In this document: piece by piece, positions 36,752-46,918 of the stretch
Layout of the letters: every line of letters starts with the position of its first letter
How positions within the stretch are numbered: position 1 is the stretch's first letter
Assembly (NCBI GenBank): GCA_000961585.1
Contig: LADN01000074.1
Coordinates: forward strand, 1 to 61,969
From: Peptococcaceae bacterium BRH_c4a
GTDB lineage: Bacteria > Bacillota > Desulfotomaculia > Desulfotomaculales > Desulfocucumaceae
DNA length: 61,969 bases
Reading direction: 5' to 3'
Translations under genes and position numbers: made by a program
The notes under the pieces: model-generated
Told to the model about the DNA's origin: nothing
Seen by the model: the letters and a program-made list of their open reading frames with translations, nothing else
Databases searched by the model: none

Positions 36752-37856
36752 TTAATTTTTTCTGGCATTCTCCCTCAAAAAGGAGGATATGAAAATATCT
36801 ATTTCCCCGTTCATTACGGCGTTGACATTCCCCACCTCCACCCCTGTCCGGTGGTCCTTCACCAGGCTGTAGGGATGAAAAATGTAGGATCTGATCTGGC
36901 TGCCCCAGGCTATATCCATCTGTTCTCCCCGAACAGCCGACAGCTCGGCTTCCTTCTTCTTTATTTCCAGGTCCAGCAGCTTTGCCTTCAGGAGCTTCAT
37001 AGCGGTATTGCGGTTGGAAATCTGGGATCTTTCACTCTGGCACTGCACAACTATTCCCGTGGGCAGGTGCGTTATACGGACTGCCGAATCGGTCTTGTTG
37101 ACGTGCTGCCCCCCGGCGCCTCCGGAACGGTAGGTGTCCACCTTCAGGTCCTCCGTATTTATATCCACCTCCAGGCCCTCCTGGACTTCGGGAAGCACAT
37201 CCAGCGACGCAAAGGAGGTATGCCGGCGTCCGGCGGAGTCGAAGGGAGAAATCCTCACCAGCCGGTGCACCCCTTTTTCCGAACGCAGGTAACCGTAAAC
37301 ATTCTGCCCGATTATCTCCAGTGTTACGCTTTTTACCCCGGCTTCATCACCGGGAAGCATATCCACCACCCCTGCCTTATACTTGTGATCCTCGGCCCAG
37401 CGCATGTACATCCGCATCAGCATTTCAACCCAATCCTGGGCCTCGGTGCCCCCGGCTCCGGCATGCAGGGCAATGATGGCGTTGCCCCGGTCATAGGGCC
37501 CGCTCAGGAGAACCTCCAACTCCATGTCCTCCACCATGCGGGTAAGTTTTTTCACCTCTGCCCGGACCTCCTGGGCCACATCCTGGTCATCCTCCTCGCG
37601 GCCCAACTCCAAAAGCACCTGAGTGTCCTCGCAGATACCCCGCAGAACTTCAAAGGATGACACCCTTTCCTTTAACCCGGAAAGGGACTGGGTAACCTTC
37701 TGGGATTCCTCCTGGTTGTCCCAGAACCCCGGGGCCGTCATTCTCTGCTCCAGAATATCTATCTGCTTCTCCTTTTCAACTATGTCAAAGAGAAACCCTC
37801 AAATCTTCAATGCGCTTCGCCAGGGAGTCAATATCCTTTTTCAGTTCAGGAAACAC
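36752..37856 (-). CDS. prfB: Peptide chain release factor 2, programmed +1 frameshift
   Basis: RF2, which terminates translation at UGA and UAA. A short first frame starts at GTG 37856 and ends at an in-frame TGA (37787-37785). The slip site CTT TGA C follows the internal Shine-Dalgarno-like AGGG, exactly the autoregulatory arrangement known from other bacteria. After a +1 shift, reading continues from 37786 to 36752 for a total of about 367 aa. The GGQ motif (YRSGGAGGQHVNKTDSAVR) and the RF2-specific SPF tripeptide (RISPFD) are intact. It is 220 bp downstream of secA, a common neighbour pair in Firmicutes. Confidence 0.96.
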
Positions 37857-37909
37857 TCAAATCACCCCATTATTAATATCTCATACTGAAGACTTTATTC
37901 TGTCGGAAT

Positions 37910-38074
37910 CCAGAACCCAGAATTCAGAATCCAGAATGCGTAAGCGTTCGTTATAGGCAAATAGAATCAACTGTCCTTTTATTCTTGATGGTGCCACTTG
38001 CCACTGGCGCATGGTAAGTTATGTGGGTCTTTATTCTGGATTCTGGATTCTGGATTCTGACTCCTGGCTTCTGT
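37910..38074. repeat. Opposed heptamer arrays between secA and prfB
   Basis: CCAGAAC, CCAGAAT, TCAGAAT, CCAGAAT (37910-37937) faces the complementary ATTCTGG x3, ATTCTGA, CTCCTGG, CTTCTGT (38033-38074), forming a potential large hairpin 4 bp from the secA stop. Confidence 0.92.
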
Positions 38075-38078
38075 TTTT

Positions 38079-40718
38079 TTACTCTTCCTTGCCGCAGCAT
38101 TTCTTGTATTTTTTCCCGCTGCCACAGGAGCAGGGGTCATTGCGCCCCACCTTGACCTGCCTGCGCACCGGCTGTTTGGGCCCTTCCTCGGAATACCGGT
38201 TTTCAACCAGTATTCTCTGCCTGGGGGCCTGTTCCGGCGGCGCCAGGTTCACCCTGAAAATATAACGCACAACATCGTCCTGAATGGTGGCTATCATGTT
38301 CTGAAACATTTCATAGCCCTCAAATTTGTACTCCACCAGAGGATCCTTCTGCCCGTACGCCCTGAGGCCGATGCCCTCCCTGAGCTGGTCCATGGCGTCA
38401 AGGTGATCCATCCACTTCTCGTCAACCATCCTGAGGGTGATCACCCGCTCAATTTCCCTCATGCTGTCCGGGCCCAGTTCTTCCTCCCTTTGATCGTAAG
38501 CCTCCAGGGACTTCTCCAGCAGGAATTCCTTAACCTCTTCCCTGCCCATTCCCTCCATTTCCTCGACAGTGATTCGGTGTCCGGGTATAAACACCTGATC
38601 GGCCTGGCTGGCCAGGGATTCCAGATCCCATTCATCCTGGTGAACTCCATCCGGACAGTAGGTTTCCACCGACCTGCCCACCACCTCTTCGATCATGGCG
38701 GCGATGGTTTCCTTGAGGTTTTCACCGGTCAGTATCTGGCGGCGCTGCCTGTAAATCAATTCCCGCTGCTGGTTCATAACGTCATCATACTGCAGAACAT
38801 GCTTGCGGATATCAAAGTTCCTGTTTTCCACCCTCTTCTGGGCAGTTTCAATGGACCTTGTTATAAGATTATGCTCAATGGGCATATCCTCTTCGATTCC
38901 CAGTTTATCCATAAGTCCGGAAATATTTTCAGATCCAAACAGCCTCATCAGGTCGTCCTCCAGGGAGCTGTAAAACTGGCTTGATCCTGGATCTCCCTGA
39001 CGGCCTGAGCGACCCCGCAGCTGGTTGTCAATCCTGCGGCTCTCATGCCTCTCTGTACCTATTATATGCAGACCACCAAGGGTCACCACACTTTCACGCT
39101 CTGCGGCGGTGATACTCCTGTACCTGCTATAAACCTTGTCCTTCAGGGCGAGATCTCCTGTCTCAGCTGCCAGTTCAAACTGCAACCCCTCTTTTTTCAG
39201 CTCGGTGGTGGCAAGAAACTCCGGGTTGCCCCCCAGCAAAATGTCAGTTCCACGCCCGGCCATGTTGGTGGCAATGGTTACCGCCCCCTGGCGGCCGGCC
39301 TGGGAAACAATCTCGGCTTCCTTTTCATGATATTTGGCGTTAAGCACCTGATGGCTTATGCCTCTCCTTTTGAGCATCTCACTGATGACTTCAGATTTCT
39401 CAATGGATATTGTGCCCACCAGAACGGGCTGACCCAGGACATGCTTTTGGGCTATATCATCCACCACCGCCCGGAATTTGGCCTGTTCGGTCTTATAAAC
39501 CACATCGGGCATATCTTTTCTGACCATGGGGCGGTGGGTGGGTATCACCACCACATCAAGATCGTATATTTTTCGGAATTCATCCTCCTCAGTGGCTGCG
39601 GTTCCGGTCATCCCGGCAAGCTTGCCGTACATCCTGAAATAGTTCTGAAAGGTTATGGTGGCCAGGGTCTGGGACTCCCTCTCAATCTTTACCCCTTCCT
39701 TGGCCTCTATGGCCTGGTGCAGGCCGTCGCTGTATCTCCGGCCAAACATCAGCCTTCCGGTAAATTCATCGACTATAATAACCTGACCGTCCTTTACCAC
39801 ATAATCACGGTCGTTTTTCATCAGTCCGTGGGCCTTCAGAGCCTGGTTCAGGTGGTGGTTCAGCTCAATATTGGCGTCGTCGTACAGATTTTCTATGCCC
39901 AGCATTTTTTCAACCTTGGCCGACCCCTCCTCGGTGATTACCACCGCGTGGGCCTTTTCGTCCACGGTGTAGTCGGTATCCCTGGACAGCCTGGGAACAA
40001 CCCTGGCAAAGGTATAGTACAGATCGGTGGCCTTGTCCGACTGCCCGGAGATAATCAGGGGCGTCCTGGCTTCATCAATGAGTATGCTGTCCACCTCGTC
40101 AACTATGGCGTAGTTCAGATCCCTCTGCACAAGCTGATCCGGATGATTGGCCATGTTATCCCGCAGGTAGTCAAATCCGAATTCATTATTGGTGCCGTAA
40201 GTGACATCGGACCAGTAGGCGGCCTTTCTCTCTTCCCAGTCCAGTCCATGGACAATCAGGCCCACGCTTAAGCCCATATATTTATAAATCTGGCCCATCC
40301 ACTGACTGTCCCGGCGGGCCAGGTAATCGTTCACGGTTACCACGTGGACTCCGCTGCCGGTCAGGGCGTTGAGGTAGACCGGCAGCGTGGCCACCAGGGT
40401 TTTGCCCTCACCTGTTTTCATCTCGGCTATACGGCCCTGGTGAAGAATAATGCCTCCTATTACCTGTACATCAAAATGACGCATGCCCAGGACCCTTTTG
40501 CTGGCCTCCCTGACCACCGCAAAGGCTTCGGGCAGTATGTCGTCCAGGGTTGCCCCCCGGTCCAGCTTATCCTTAAAATAGACGGTCCTGGACGAAAGGT
40601 CGGCGTCGCATAAAGAAGCCAGCTCATTTTCAAATTGGTTTACCTCATTGACAAACCGGGAAAGCTTCTTTACTATTCGGGCGTTGTCATCCAACAGTTT
40701 GCGTATAAATCCCAGCAT
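38079..40718 (-). CDS. secA: Preprotein translocase subunit SecA
   Basis: An ~879-aa motor ATPase of the Sec export pathway. NBD1 has [14 protein letters not shown] (Walker A GEGKT) and [15 protein letters not shown] (DEVD box). The preprotein cross-linking domain, scaffold helix and NBD2 ([23 protein letters not shown]) are all present. The C-terminal zinc-binding tail [14 protein letters not shown], which contacts SecB or ribosomes, is intact. ATG 40718 gives the standard [12 protein letters not shown] start; the GTG four codons earlier is part of the AAAGGTGA ribosome site. Confidence 0.98.
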   Translation of the reverse strand: MLGFIRKLLDDNARIVKKLSRFVNEVNQFENELASLCDADLSSRTVYFKDKLDRGATLDDILPEAFAVVREASKRVLGMRHFDVQVIGGIILHQGRIAEMKTGEGKTLVATLPVYLNALTGSGVHVVTVNDYLARRDSQWMGQIYKYMGLSVGLIVHGLDWEERKAAYWSDVTYGTNNEFGFDYLRDNMANHPDQLVQRDLNYAIVDEVDSILIDEARTPLIISGQSDKATDLYYTFARVVPRLSRDTDYTVDEKAHAVVITEEGSAKVEKMLGIENLYDDANIELNHHLNQALKAHGLMKNDRDYVVKDGQVIIVDEFTGRLMFGRRYSDGLHQAIEAKEGVKIERESQTLATITFQNYFRMYGKLAGMTGTAATEEDEFRKIYDLDVVVIPTHRPMVRKDMPDVVYKTEQAKFRAVVDDIAQKHVLGQPVLVGTISIEKSEVISEMLKRRGISHQVLNAKYHEKEAEIVSQAGRQGAVTIATNMAGRGTDILLGGNPEFLATTELKKEGLQFELAAETGDLALKDKVYSRYRSITAAERESVVTLGGLHIIGTERHESRRIDNQLRGRSGRQGDPGSSQFYSSLEDDLMRLFGSENISGLMDKLGIEEDMPIEHNLITRSIETAQKRVENRNFDIRKHVLQYDDVMNQQRELIYRQRRQILTGENLKETIAAMIEEVVGRSVETYCPDGVHQDEWDLESLASQADQVFIPGHRITVEEMEGMGREEVKEFLLEKSLEAYDQREEELGPDSMREIERVITLRMVDEKWMDHLDAMDQLREGIGLRAYGQKDPLVEYKFEGYEMFQNMIATIQDDVVRYIFRVNLAPPEQAPRQRILVENRYSEEGPKQPVRRQVKVGRNDPCSCGSGKKYKKCCGKEE

Positions 40719-40844
40719 ATCAGCTATCACCTTTCTATGTTAAAACAGGCTGCCATTTATTTTGCCAGCGGTCCCGTCCCTCAAAAGCCGGGTACAAAAA
40801 GATTTTATCAGAGCACAGGGGCACTGGCAAGAGCCAGAAAATTA

Positions 40845-40871
40845 CGGGGGCGCACCGGCTGTGCGCCCCCG
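40845..40871 (-). terminator. Terminator after hpf
   Basis: On the minus strand GGGGGCGCAC / GTGCGCCCCC is followed by GTAATTTTCT. Confidence 0.7.
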
Positions 40872-40886
40872 ATACAGGTTTATTAT

Positions 40887-41408
40887 TTAGAAAGTGGGCT
40901 CTATCAGCCCGAAATTACCGTCTTTACGCTTATATACCACGTTTACCTGATCGGTTTCAGCGTTTGAAAATACGAAGAAGCTGTGGCCCAGCAGGTTCAT
41001 CTGCAGGACGGCCTCGTCAATGGCCATTGGCTTGATGGCAAACCGCTTGGTCCTCACAACCCTTGGCCCGTCATCTTCGGGTATAATCACAAACGGTCTG
41101 CTGTCAGCCAGAGGCTTGCCTATACGCTTTACTAATTTTCCCTTATGCTTTTCAATTTGTTTTTCAAGCTTCTCCACCACCATGTCGGTGGATGCGTACA
41201 TATCGGCGGTGGCTTCCTCTCCCCGGAGGATCATTCCGTTAATGGGTATGGTGACCTCAATACGGTGGGAGTCTTTTTCAACTGTGAGAGTTACCTGAGC
41301 GTCTCCAAGGTTGTCAATGTACCTGTCCAGTTTTCCCAGGCGCTTTTCCACATAGTCCTTAAGGGCTCCGGTTACCTCCATGTTTCGTCCCCGTACCTGT
41401 ACCTTCAC
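40887..41408 (-). CDS. hpf: Long-form ribosome hibernation promoting factor
   Basis: A 173-aa HPF/RaiA protein that dimerizes 70S ribosomes into inactive 100S particles in stationary phase. The N-terminal domain (MKVQVRGRNMEVTGALKDYVEKRLGKLDRY; HRIEVTIPINGMILRGEE) binds the small subunit. The C-terminal domain (VVRTKRFAIKPMAIDEAVLQMNLLGHSFFVFSNAETDQVNVVYKRKDGNFGLIEP; core MAIDEAVLQMNLLGHSFFVF) drives dimerization, so this is the long form usual in Firmicutes. The start is GTG behind AAAGGAG. It precedes secA on the same strand. Confidence 0.95.
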   Translation of the reverse strand: MKVQVRGRNMEVTGALKDYVEKRLGKLDRYIDNLGDAQVTLTVEKDSHRIEVTIPINGMILRGEEATADMYASTDMVVEKLEKQIEKHKGKLVKRIGKPLADSRPFVIIPEDDGPRVVRTKRFAIKPMAIDEAVLQMNLLGHSFFVFSNAETDQVNVVYKRKDGNFGLIEPTF

Positions 41409-41487
41409 GTTGCAACAACTCCTTTCAGGTCGTTTTTTTATAACATCTGTTAAAAAAAGAGTCCGTTTATTTTACAATTCGACCTTT

Positions 41488-41516
41488 TAAAAAAACCCCA
41501 GCATAATTACTGGGGT
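41488..41516 (-). terminator. Terminator after the cold-shock gene
   Basis: On the minus strand ACCCCAG / CTGGGGT with an 8-nt loop is followed by TTTTTTTAAAA. Confidence 0.85.
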
Positions 41517-41524
41517 AGGGTTGT

Positions 41525-41722
41525 TTATTTTTTTGTAACATTTGCTGCCTGTGGTCCCCGGGCACCCTCAACCATATCGAATTCTACCCTTTCTCCTTCG
41601 TTGAGCGTTTTAAACCCGTCTCCCTGGATGGCTGAGAAATGGACGAATACGTCCCCACCGTCATCCCTCTCAAGAAAACCATATCCCTTTTCTGCACTAA
41701 ACCACTTAACCTTACCTTGCAC
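41525..41722 (-). CDS. Cold-shock domain protein
   Basis: A 65-aa single-domain RNA/DNA chaperone. RNP1-like KGYGFLERD and RNP2-like DVFVHFSAI are intact. The GTG at 41722 is chosen because AGGAGGT precedes it by six bases and it gives the canonical [16 protein letters not shown]; an ATG two codons earlier abuts the ribosome site. It is preceded by about 280 bp of apparently non-coding DNA and ends in a strong terminator. Confidence 0.93.
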   Translation of the reverse strand: MQGKVKWFSAEKGYGFLERDDGGDVFVHFSAIQGDGFKTLNEGERVEFDMVEGARGPQAANVTKK

Positions 41723-42005
41723 AAACATACCTCCTAATTAATTCAAAACTGGGGTGTAATGAATGTTAACACAATCTTCTGATCAAGTCAAGAGTTTCCA
41801 GCCCGAAGAACGCAATGGCGCCAATGTCGAAAATCACCATGACATAAGGGCCCTTTGGAATAAAATCCTGTGGATAATGTGGGCAAGTCTGTTAATAACC
41901 GAAATAAAAGGCTTTAATCTGTGGTTAACTTTCGGTCGGAAAAAAATTTATGTCGTAATTAGTTGCTATGAACAAAGAATACTGTCATATTTACAAAGCG
42001 AACAG

Positions 42006-42749
42006 CTATATGGAGGTTCTTCCGGCGGCGGCGGTTATGCAGATAACTGTCGCCGCGCCACCCCCCAGCAACACTTCTGATACAATATCTAACGTACTTC
42101 CCGTGGTTATGACGTCATCCACTACCAAGACAGTTTTTCCCCTTACCGCCTCCGGACGGGTAATTTGAAACGAACCTACAAGATTCTCCTTTCTTCCAGA
42201 CCTTCCAAGCCCGGTCTGGGGAGAGGTTTCCCTCACCTTGCGCAGCAGCGGCAGCAGGGGAACGGTCATCCTGCCGGCCAGTTCGAAGGCAAGCAGTTCG
42301 GCCTGGTTGAAACCCCTCTTTTTGATCCTCTCCCGGGAAAGGGGTACTGCAGTAATAATATCTGTTTTCATATAGTATTGGTTTTTAACTATAGATTGAA
42401 ACATTATATCAGCAAGATGCCCGGCCAGATCCCTCTTGCCGTAAAATTTCAGCCTCTGCACCGCCCTTTTTAAATCTCCCTCATAGGGTCCGGCAGATCT
42501 GGCCATAAAAAAATTTCTTTGCCCCGTCCGGCAGTCCCGACAGAGCAAAAGATTCTCCCGCACATCTTCTTCAAGCTCCAGCCGAAAGTATCTGCCGCAC
42601 CGCAAGCACACAGGTTCAAGACGGTATTGCCAAACCATTTGCAGGCAGGCGGGACAAATCCTGCTCCCGGGTTCGGACTGAGCGCAAAGGGGACACACCC
42701 GGCGGGGTGGGAAAATAAGATCAATGAGACCGCTGAATATTTTTTTCAA
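42006..42749 (-). CDS. ComF-family phosphoribosyltransferase-like protein
   Basis: A ~247-aa protein with N-terminal zinc knuckles (CPLC ... CPAC and CLRCG ... CRDC). Its phosphoribosyltransferase domain has the PRPP loop VLVVDDVITTGSTLDIVSE and VPLSRERIKKRGFNQAELLA. ComF proteins act in DNA uptake during natural transformation, but the domain is also found in species of unknown competence. A TTG start at 42749 with AGGAG at 11 bases is proposed; GTG 42761 abuts the ribosome site. The gene lies 20 bp behind the GGDEF gene on the same strand. Confidence 0.85.
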   Translation of the reverse strand: MKKIFSGLIDLIFPPRRVCPLCAQSEPGSRICPACLQMVWQYRLEPVCLRCGRYFRLELEEDVRENLLLCRDCRTGQRNFFMARSAGPYEGDLKRAVQRLKFYGKRDLAGHLADIMFQSIVKNQYYMKTDIITAVPLSRERIKKRGFNQAELLAFELAGRMTVPLLPLLRKVRETSPQTGLGRSGRKENLVGSFQITRPEAVRGKTVLVVDDVITTGSTLDIVSEVLLGGGAATVICITAAAGRTSI

Positions 42750-42769
42750 TCTATCCGCCACTCCTAAAA

Positions 42770-44503
42770 TTACCGGTTGCTTTTGCCGTGATAGCGGCCC
42801 CTTAACCCGGAAGCAGTTTCAACCCTGTCCCTGCCATTCTTCTTTGCAGCTTTCAGCGCCATGCCGGTGGCCTGTATAAGCTTTTCGAAGGTCTCTCCGG
42901 CTTCGGGACTTGCGGCTATACCCACGCTTACCTTTATCCGTAACAGGGGATGGTCCTCTGAAAAAGAAAGGTCCAACAGTTCATTTCTAAGCAGAGCGGC
43001 CAGGTCAAGCGCCTTTTCCTCGTTAAATCCCGGCAGAAGCAGGGCAAATTCATCGTCTGCGTATCGGCCCGCCTGCATCCCGGGTATATCCAAATATCTG
43101 ATAATCCGGCCCAGTTCGGTGATCATTTTGTCTCCCTGTTCCTGCCCCCATCCTTCGTTGATATGTCCCAGAATGTCCATGTCCGCCAGAATAAGGGCAA
43201 TGTTTCCCCCTTCTTCCTGCAGACACCTTTGAAATACCCGGCAACAATTCTGGCAGAAATGCTTTCTGTTTAAAAGTTCGGTCATGGGATCCCGGCTCCG
43301 GAGCCTTTCCATCCTTTCCGCGAGCAACCGGTTGGAAAGAGCAGCGGTCAAGGTTCCGCACAGAGTCATAGCCACCTGCAGATCCTGCTCAGTAAAAACC
43401 ATGGCTTTTTTCTCCCCGATAATTACCAGCCCCAGGGAACCAGCCTCCCCCGCCAGGGGAATCGCCAGAAGGGAGCGGAGAACCTGTGAAAGTCCCTGTT
43501 CTGATTTAACCCTGGGGTCGATTTTAGAGTCAAAGATAATTTCCGGCTCGCCATTACCAATGACCCATCCCCAAAAACCGTCTCCAGTATGGATTATCCC
43601 CTTCTCCAACTGTTCCCGGTAGGGGCCGTAGGCCGCTGCGGCCATGAAAGAACGGGCTTCCTCCTGCCAAAGATAGATCACCCCTGTGTGAAAAGTAATG
43701 GCCCTGTGCATTTCCTTAAGAAGAACCGCGGGAATTTCACGGAAATCAGTGTGAGCTGCCAGACTCCTGCTTATTTCGTAAACCGCCCTCAGCTCCTTGT
43801 TGACCAATTCGGATCTTACATAGAGCCCCAGTACAAACTGAACTGTCAAAACAGGCAGAAAAAGGAGAAGGGCGGCCGACATACCGGATGTTTGGTAAAG
43901 CGCCGCCATAACCACGCCAAAAGGGGCGCTGAAGAAATAGCTAAGGGCATCCCAACGGAGGGTATCCTGCCAGGAGTGCATCCTGGCCCCTTTTCGTCCG
44001 GGATGGGTATATATGTAAACCAGAATGTGATTAATGGTGTAATAAAGAACAATTAGAGTTATCAGCTGAAGAAAAGCGGTTTTAGATCCATTCAGCGTCA
44101 GCCCGCCCATTTCACCGCCCCATATAATACCGGTGAGGCGAACCGAAGCATACAGGGTTAAGACATGCTGGGCCATATTAAAAACAGATGTGCGAATGGG
44201 ATTTCCCCTGTTGGCTATACCATTACCAACGAAAAACGCCACTGAGCTAATCCATACCGAGGCACTGAGGTTATATATGAGGAGAGAGCCCAGAACCAGA
44301 GAAAAACCTCCGGAAAGACGCCCCAGAGGAAAACTTACCGCCAGCCATTCCACCAGGATCCCCAATAATACCAGGGCAGCAAATTCGCTGGATCTGTCCA
44401 GGTCCAAATCTCCGAACAATCTCAACAGGAGACCCAAACCCAAAACAGTTACTCCAAAGGAATAAAAAATATGTATGTAGTTTCTCCTGACTGCCATGTT
44501 CAT
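42770..44503 (-). CDS. Membrane GAF-GGDEF-like protein with degenerate active site
   Basis: A ~577-aa protein. The N-terminal ~230 residues form six or more membrane helices resembling MASE-type sensors (ILVEWLAVSFPLGRLSGGFSLVL). A GAF domain follows (about 250-400; IIHTGDGFWGWVIGNGEPEI). The C-terminal GGDEF-like domain has DPMTELLNRKHF and VSVGIA, but the signature is YADDEF, so the first glycine is Ala and the second Asp. It may be inactive as a cyclase and serve as a receptor or GTP-binding sensor. No I-site is evident. ATG 44503 follows GGGGGAG. Confidence 0.88.
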   Translation of the reverse strand: MNMAVRRNYIHIFYSFGVTVLGLGLLLRLFGDLDLDRSSEFAALVLLGILVEWLAVSFPLGRLSGGFSLVLGSLLIYNLSASVWISSVAFFVGNGIANRGNPIRTSVFNMAQHVLTLYASVRLTGIIWGGEMGGLTLNGSKTAFLQLITLIVLYYTINHILVYIYTHPGRKGARMHSWQDTLRWDALSYFFSAPFGVVMAALYQTSGMSAALLLFLPVLTVQFVLGLYVRSELVNKELRAVYEISRSLAAHTDFREIPAVLLKEMHRAITFHTGVIYLWQEEARSFMAAAAYGPYREQLEKGIIHTGDGFWGWVIGNGEPEIIFDSKIDPRVKSEQGLSQVLRSLLAIPLAGEAGSLGLVIIGEKKAMVFTEQDLQVAMTLCGTLTAALSNRLLAERMERLRSRDPMTELLNRKHFCQNCCRVFQRCLQEEGGNIALILADMDILGHINEGWGQEQGDKMITELGRIIRYLDIPGMQAGRYADDEFALLLPGFNEEKALDLAALLRNELLDLSFSEDHPLLRIKVSVGIAASPEAGETFEKLIQATGMALKAAKKNGRDRVETASGLRGRYHGKSNR

Positions 44504-44573
44504 CAAAAACTCCCCCTGCAAATATTTTTCGACAGAGGGAGAAAAGTTACCTCTTTTACGAAAGAGCGGCCAA

Positions 44574-44954
44574 TAAAAAAACGCCCTGAAGGGCGCTTGA
44601 GAATCCAGAAGCCAGAATCCAGAATCCAGAATTGTGACAGCCTGCCTTAAAAGCGACCCTCAAGAGACCCCACAGCGACATGCAGTGAGGGGGAGGGGTT
44701 TTAGTCCAGGCGGATGTTCCGGAGGCTGTTATCTGGCTCTTGGCGACAGAGCCGTACGGACTGCCGAACCGGCTGCAGGACGCAGCCGGTAGCCGGAATC
44801 GACGCATGGACGCGGCGTTGGAGGCGGTCGGCAGTCCGTTAGGCGACGAGCTTAGAGCCAGTTCAGCCGGAGGATAAGTAGATCGGACTCAAACCCCTCC
44901 ACCGGCCACAGAGTGACCCAGGAGCGACCCTAAAGAGACCCCACAGCGACATGC
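44574..44954. repeat. Long dispersed hairpin element, copy E, with terminator and heptamers
   Basis: From left to right: an A-tract/CGCCCTGAAGGGCG hairpin (44574-44595); heptamers CAGAAGC, CAGAATC, CAGAATC, CAGAATT (44606-44633); then the hairpin from 44651. Stems differ from copies A/D/F by compensating changes (CTGGCTCT/AGAGCCAG in place of CTGTCTCT/AGAGACAG; GGACTGCC/GGCAGTCC in place of GGAATGCC/GGCATTCC). The loop contains CCGGCTGC AGGAC GCAGCCGG. A direct repeat of GACCCTMAAGAGACCCC flanks both ends (44655 and 44926). No gene is seen in 44504-45051. Confidence 0.88.
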
Positions 44955-45051
44955 TGATAATTGACCATTAACTGGCCCAATTAAGCAAGCAAATAAGGAA
45001 TGCATTGGCCAACTCCTGTCTCCTGTCTCCTGTATTCTGACGGGGTTCACC

Positions 45052-45471
45052 TCAGCAGGCTGATTTATAATTGGCAAGGCTATGCAAAGGACCTTTCAGC
45101 AATTCGGTCCTGTCCATACCCCTTATGTCAATCAGCCATGGGTTTAAATTCAATTCCTCAATAACCCTGCTTCTTTCTTCCGGTTCAACAAACAGGAATT
45201 CCTTTTCCGCCCATAAAATATCAACTATGCCGACCGTTCCGTCGGCCACCGGCTCCACCGACACGGCCACCCACAGTTGGCCGGATAAAACCACCTCAGT
45301 ACTGTACATCTTTCTTATAAACCACTCAGCCAACCCGGCCTGATTCCCCATAATCACGCAGATAACTCCTTCAGCGGAAGATCTCCCTTTTTTAATTAAC
45401 GAGGCCGAAAGATACAGGGTATATGCCAGCCAGCAAAAAAGGGCCGTCAAAAGAACAAATAGCTCCTTCAT
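45052..45471 (-). CDS. Membrane-anchored protein of unknown function
   Basis: A 139-aa protein that I do not recognise. It starts with a single hydrophobic helix (ELFVLLTALFCWLAYTLYLSASLI) and continues as a soluble domain with a regular alternation of beta strands and helices (VICVIMGNQAGLAEWFIRKMY; VAVSVEPVADGTVGIVDILWA; LNPWLIDIRGMDRTELLKG). It lies between repeat copy E and metK, on the same strand as both neighbours. A start at ATG 45471 with GGGGGTGAG upstream is preferred over GTG 45480. Function cannot be inferred. Confidence 0.7.
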   Translation of the reverse strand: MKELFVLLTALFCWLAYTLYLSASLIKKGRSSAEGVICVIMGNQAGLAEWFIRKMYSTEVVLSGQLWVAVSVEPVADGTVGIVDILWAEKEFLFVEPEERSRVIEELNLNPWLIDIRGMDRTELLKGPLHSLANYKSAC

Positions 45472-45555
45472 ACCTCTCACCCCCGTGTTTTTACCTAATT
45501 AGTAATAGATATGTGTAAAACACAAAGAGGGTTACTGGTAAAGCCCCAATACGAT

Positions 45556-45590
45556 AAAAACGACCCCGGTTCAATACCGGGGCCGTTTTA
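45556..45590 (-). terminator. Terminator after metK
   Basis: On the minus strand CGGCCCCGGTATTGAACCGG-type stem (CCCCGGT / ACCGGGG) is followed by TCGTTTTTATCG. Confidence 0.85.
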
Positions 45591-45602
45591 TTCGAAATAG
45601 CT

Positions 45603-46793
45603 TTAGACACCTGACTCCGACCTTAGTATAACGGCTTTATCGGTTATTTCCCAGGGGAACTGGAAATCGGTCCGTCCAAAGTGGCCGTAGGCTGCGGTTT
45701 TGCAGTAAATGGGCCTGCGCAGGTCCAGTGTTTTTATAATTCCGGCCGGCCTCAGGTCAAAATGTTTTTCAATGAGCTTAATCAGCACTTCCTCGGACAC
45801 TTTTCCGGTGTTAAAGGTCTCCACCATGATGGAAACCGGCCGGGCCACACCTATGGCATAGGCCAGCTGCACCTCACAGCGATCCGCAAGCCCCGAGGCC
45901 ACTATATTCTTGGCCACATAGCGAGCTGCATAGCTGGCCGATCGGTCAACCTTGGTGGGATCTTTTCCGGAGAATGCCCCTCCCCCGTGACGGGCCATTC
46001 CGCCGTAGGTATCAACAATAATTTTCCTCCCGGTGAGCCCGGTATCCCCCTGGGGGCCTCCTATGACGAACCTGCCGGTGGGGTTTATAAAATAACGGAT
46101 CCCTTTGTCCAGAAAGCTCTCCGGAATTACCGGCCTTACAACCTTGGCGATTATGTCTTCCCTTATTTCCTCAAGGCTGACCCGGGGATGATGCTGGGTG
46201 GAAACCACAACGGTGTCAAGCCTTACCGGTTTGCCATCCTCATATTCCACAGTCACCTGAACCTTTCCGTCCGGCCTCAGGTAGGGCAGTTCCCTGCTTT
46301 TTCTGACTTCTGCCAGCTTGAAGGCCAGGCGGTGTGCCAAAGCAATGGGAAGGGGCATCATTTCGCTGGTTTCATTGGAGGCATAACCAAACATCATCCC
46401 CTGATCCCCGGCTCCGATGGCCTCTATCTCGGAGTCATTCATCCGCCCTTCCTTGGCCTCCAGGGCTTTGTCCACGCCCAAAGCTATATCAGCGGACTGC
46501 TCATCAATGGCGGTAATAATAGAGCATGTATCACAGTCAAAGCCGTACTTTGCCCTGGTATAACCTATGGACCTGATTGTTTCCCTAACCACCTTGGGTA
46601 TGTCCACATAGCAGTTGGTGGTTATCTCCCCCGCCACCAGAACCAGCCCGGTGGTGCAAAGAGTCTCGCAGGCCACCCTGGCGTTGGGGTCCTGTGCTAT
46701 AATTGCATCCAAAACAGAATCGGATATCTGGTCGGCTATTTTGTCCGGGTGACCCTCGGTTACCGATTCCGATGTAAAGAGTCTTTTGGCCAT
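45603..46793 (-). CDS. metK: S-adenosylmethionine synthetase
   Basis: A 396-aa enzyme that makes S-adenosylmethionine from methionine and ATP. Seen: [20 protein letters not shown], the [12 protein letters not shown] hexapeptide region, and [19 protein letters not shown]-like [20 protein letters not shown], with the catalytic and K+-binding residues in place. Length is usual for the family. A sigma-A promoter lies 75 bp upstream; there is no room for, nor sign of, a SAM riboswitch. The start follows GGAGGGTGTTTTA. Confidence 0.97.
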   Translation of the reverse strand: MAKRLFTSESVTEGHPDKIADQISDSVLDAIIAQDPNARVACETLCTTGLVLVAGEITTNCYVDIPKVVRETIRSIGYTRAKYGFDCDTCSIITAIDEQSADIALGVDKALEAKEGRMNDSEIEAIGAGDQGMMFGYASNETSEMMPLPIALAHRLAFKLAEVRKSRELPYLRPDGKVQVTVEYEDGKPVRLDTVVVSTQHHPRVSLEEIREDIIAKVVRPVIPESFLDKGIRYFINPTGRFVIGGPQGDTGLTGRKIIVDTYGGMARHGGGAFSGKDPTKVDRSASYAARYVAKNIVASGLADRCEVQLAYAIGVARPVSIMVETFNTGKVSEEVLIKLIEKHFDLRPAGIIKTLDLRRPIYCKTAAYGHFGRTDFQFPWEITDKAVILRSESGV

Positions 46794-46870
46794 TAAAACA
46801 CCCTCCTTTATGTACAGAAAAATAGACCCCTTGAGGTCCGAACGGTAAAATACGGTAAAAAATCACATTA

Positions 46871-46899
46871 ATTTTAACATCCCGACATTTCATTGTCAA
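46871..46899 (-). promoter_or_regulatory. Sigma-A promoter of metK
   Basis: On the minus strand TTGACA (46899-46894) and TAAAAT (46876-46871) have a 17-bp spacer; the predicted leader is about 70 nt. Confidence 0.8.
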
Positions 46900-46918
46900 A
46901 CGATGGTTTTTTTCCAAA

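Noticed and set aside
45603-46900. SAM riboswitch upstream of metK
   Set aside because: A good promoter leaves only about 70 nt of leader, too short, and no S-box core elements are visible.
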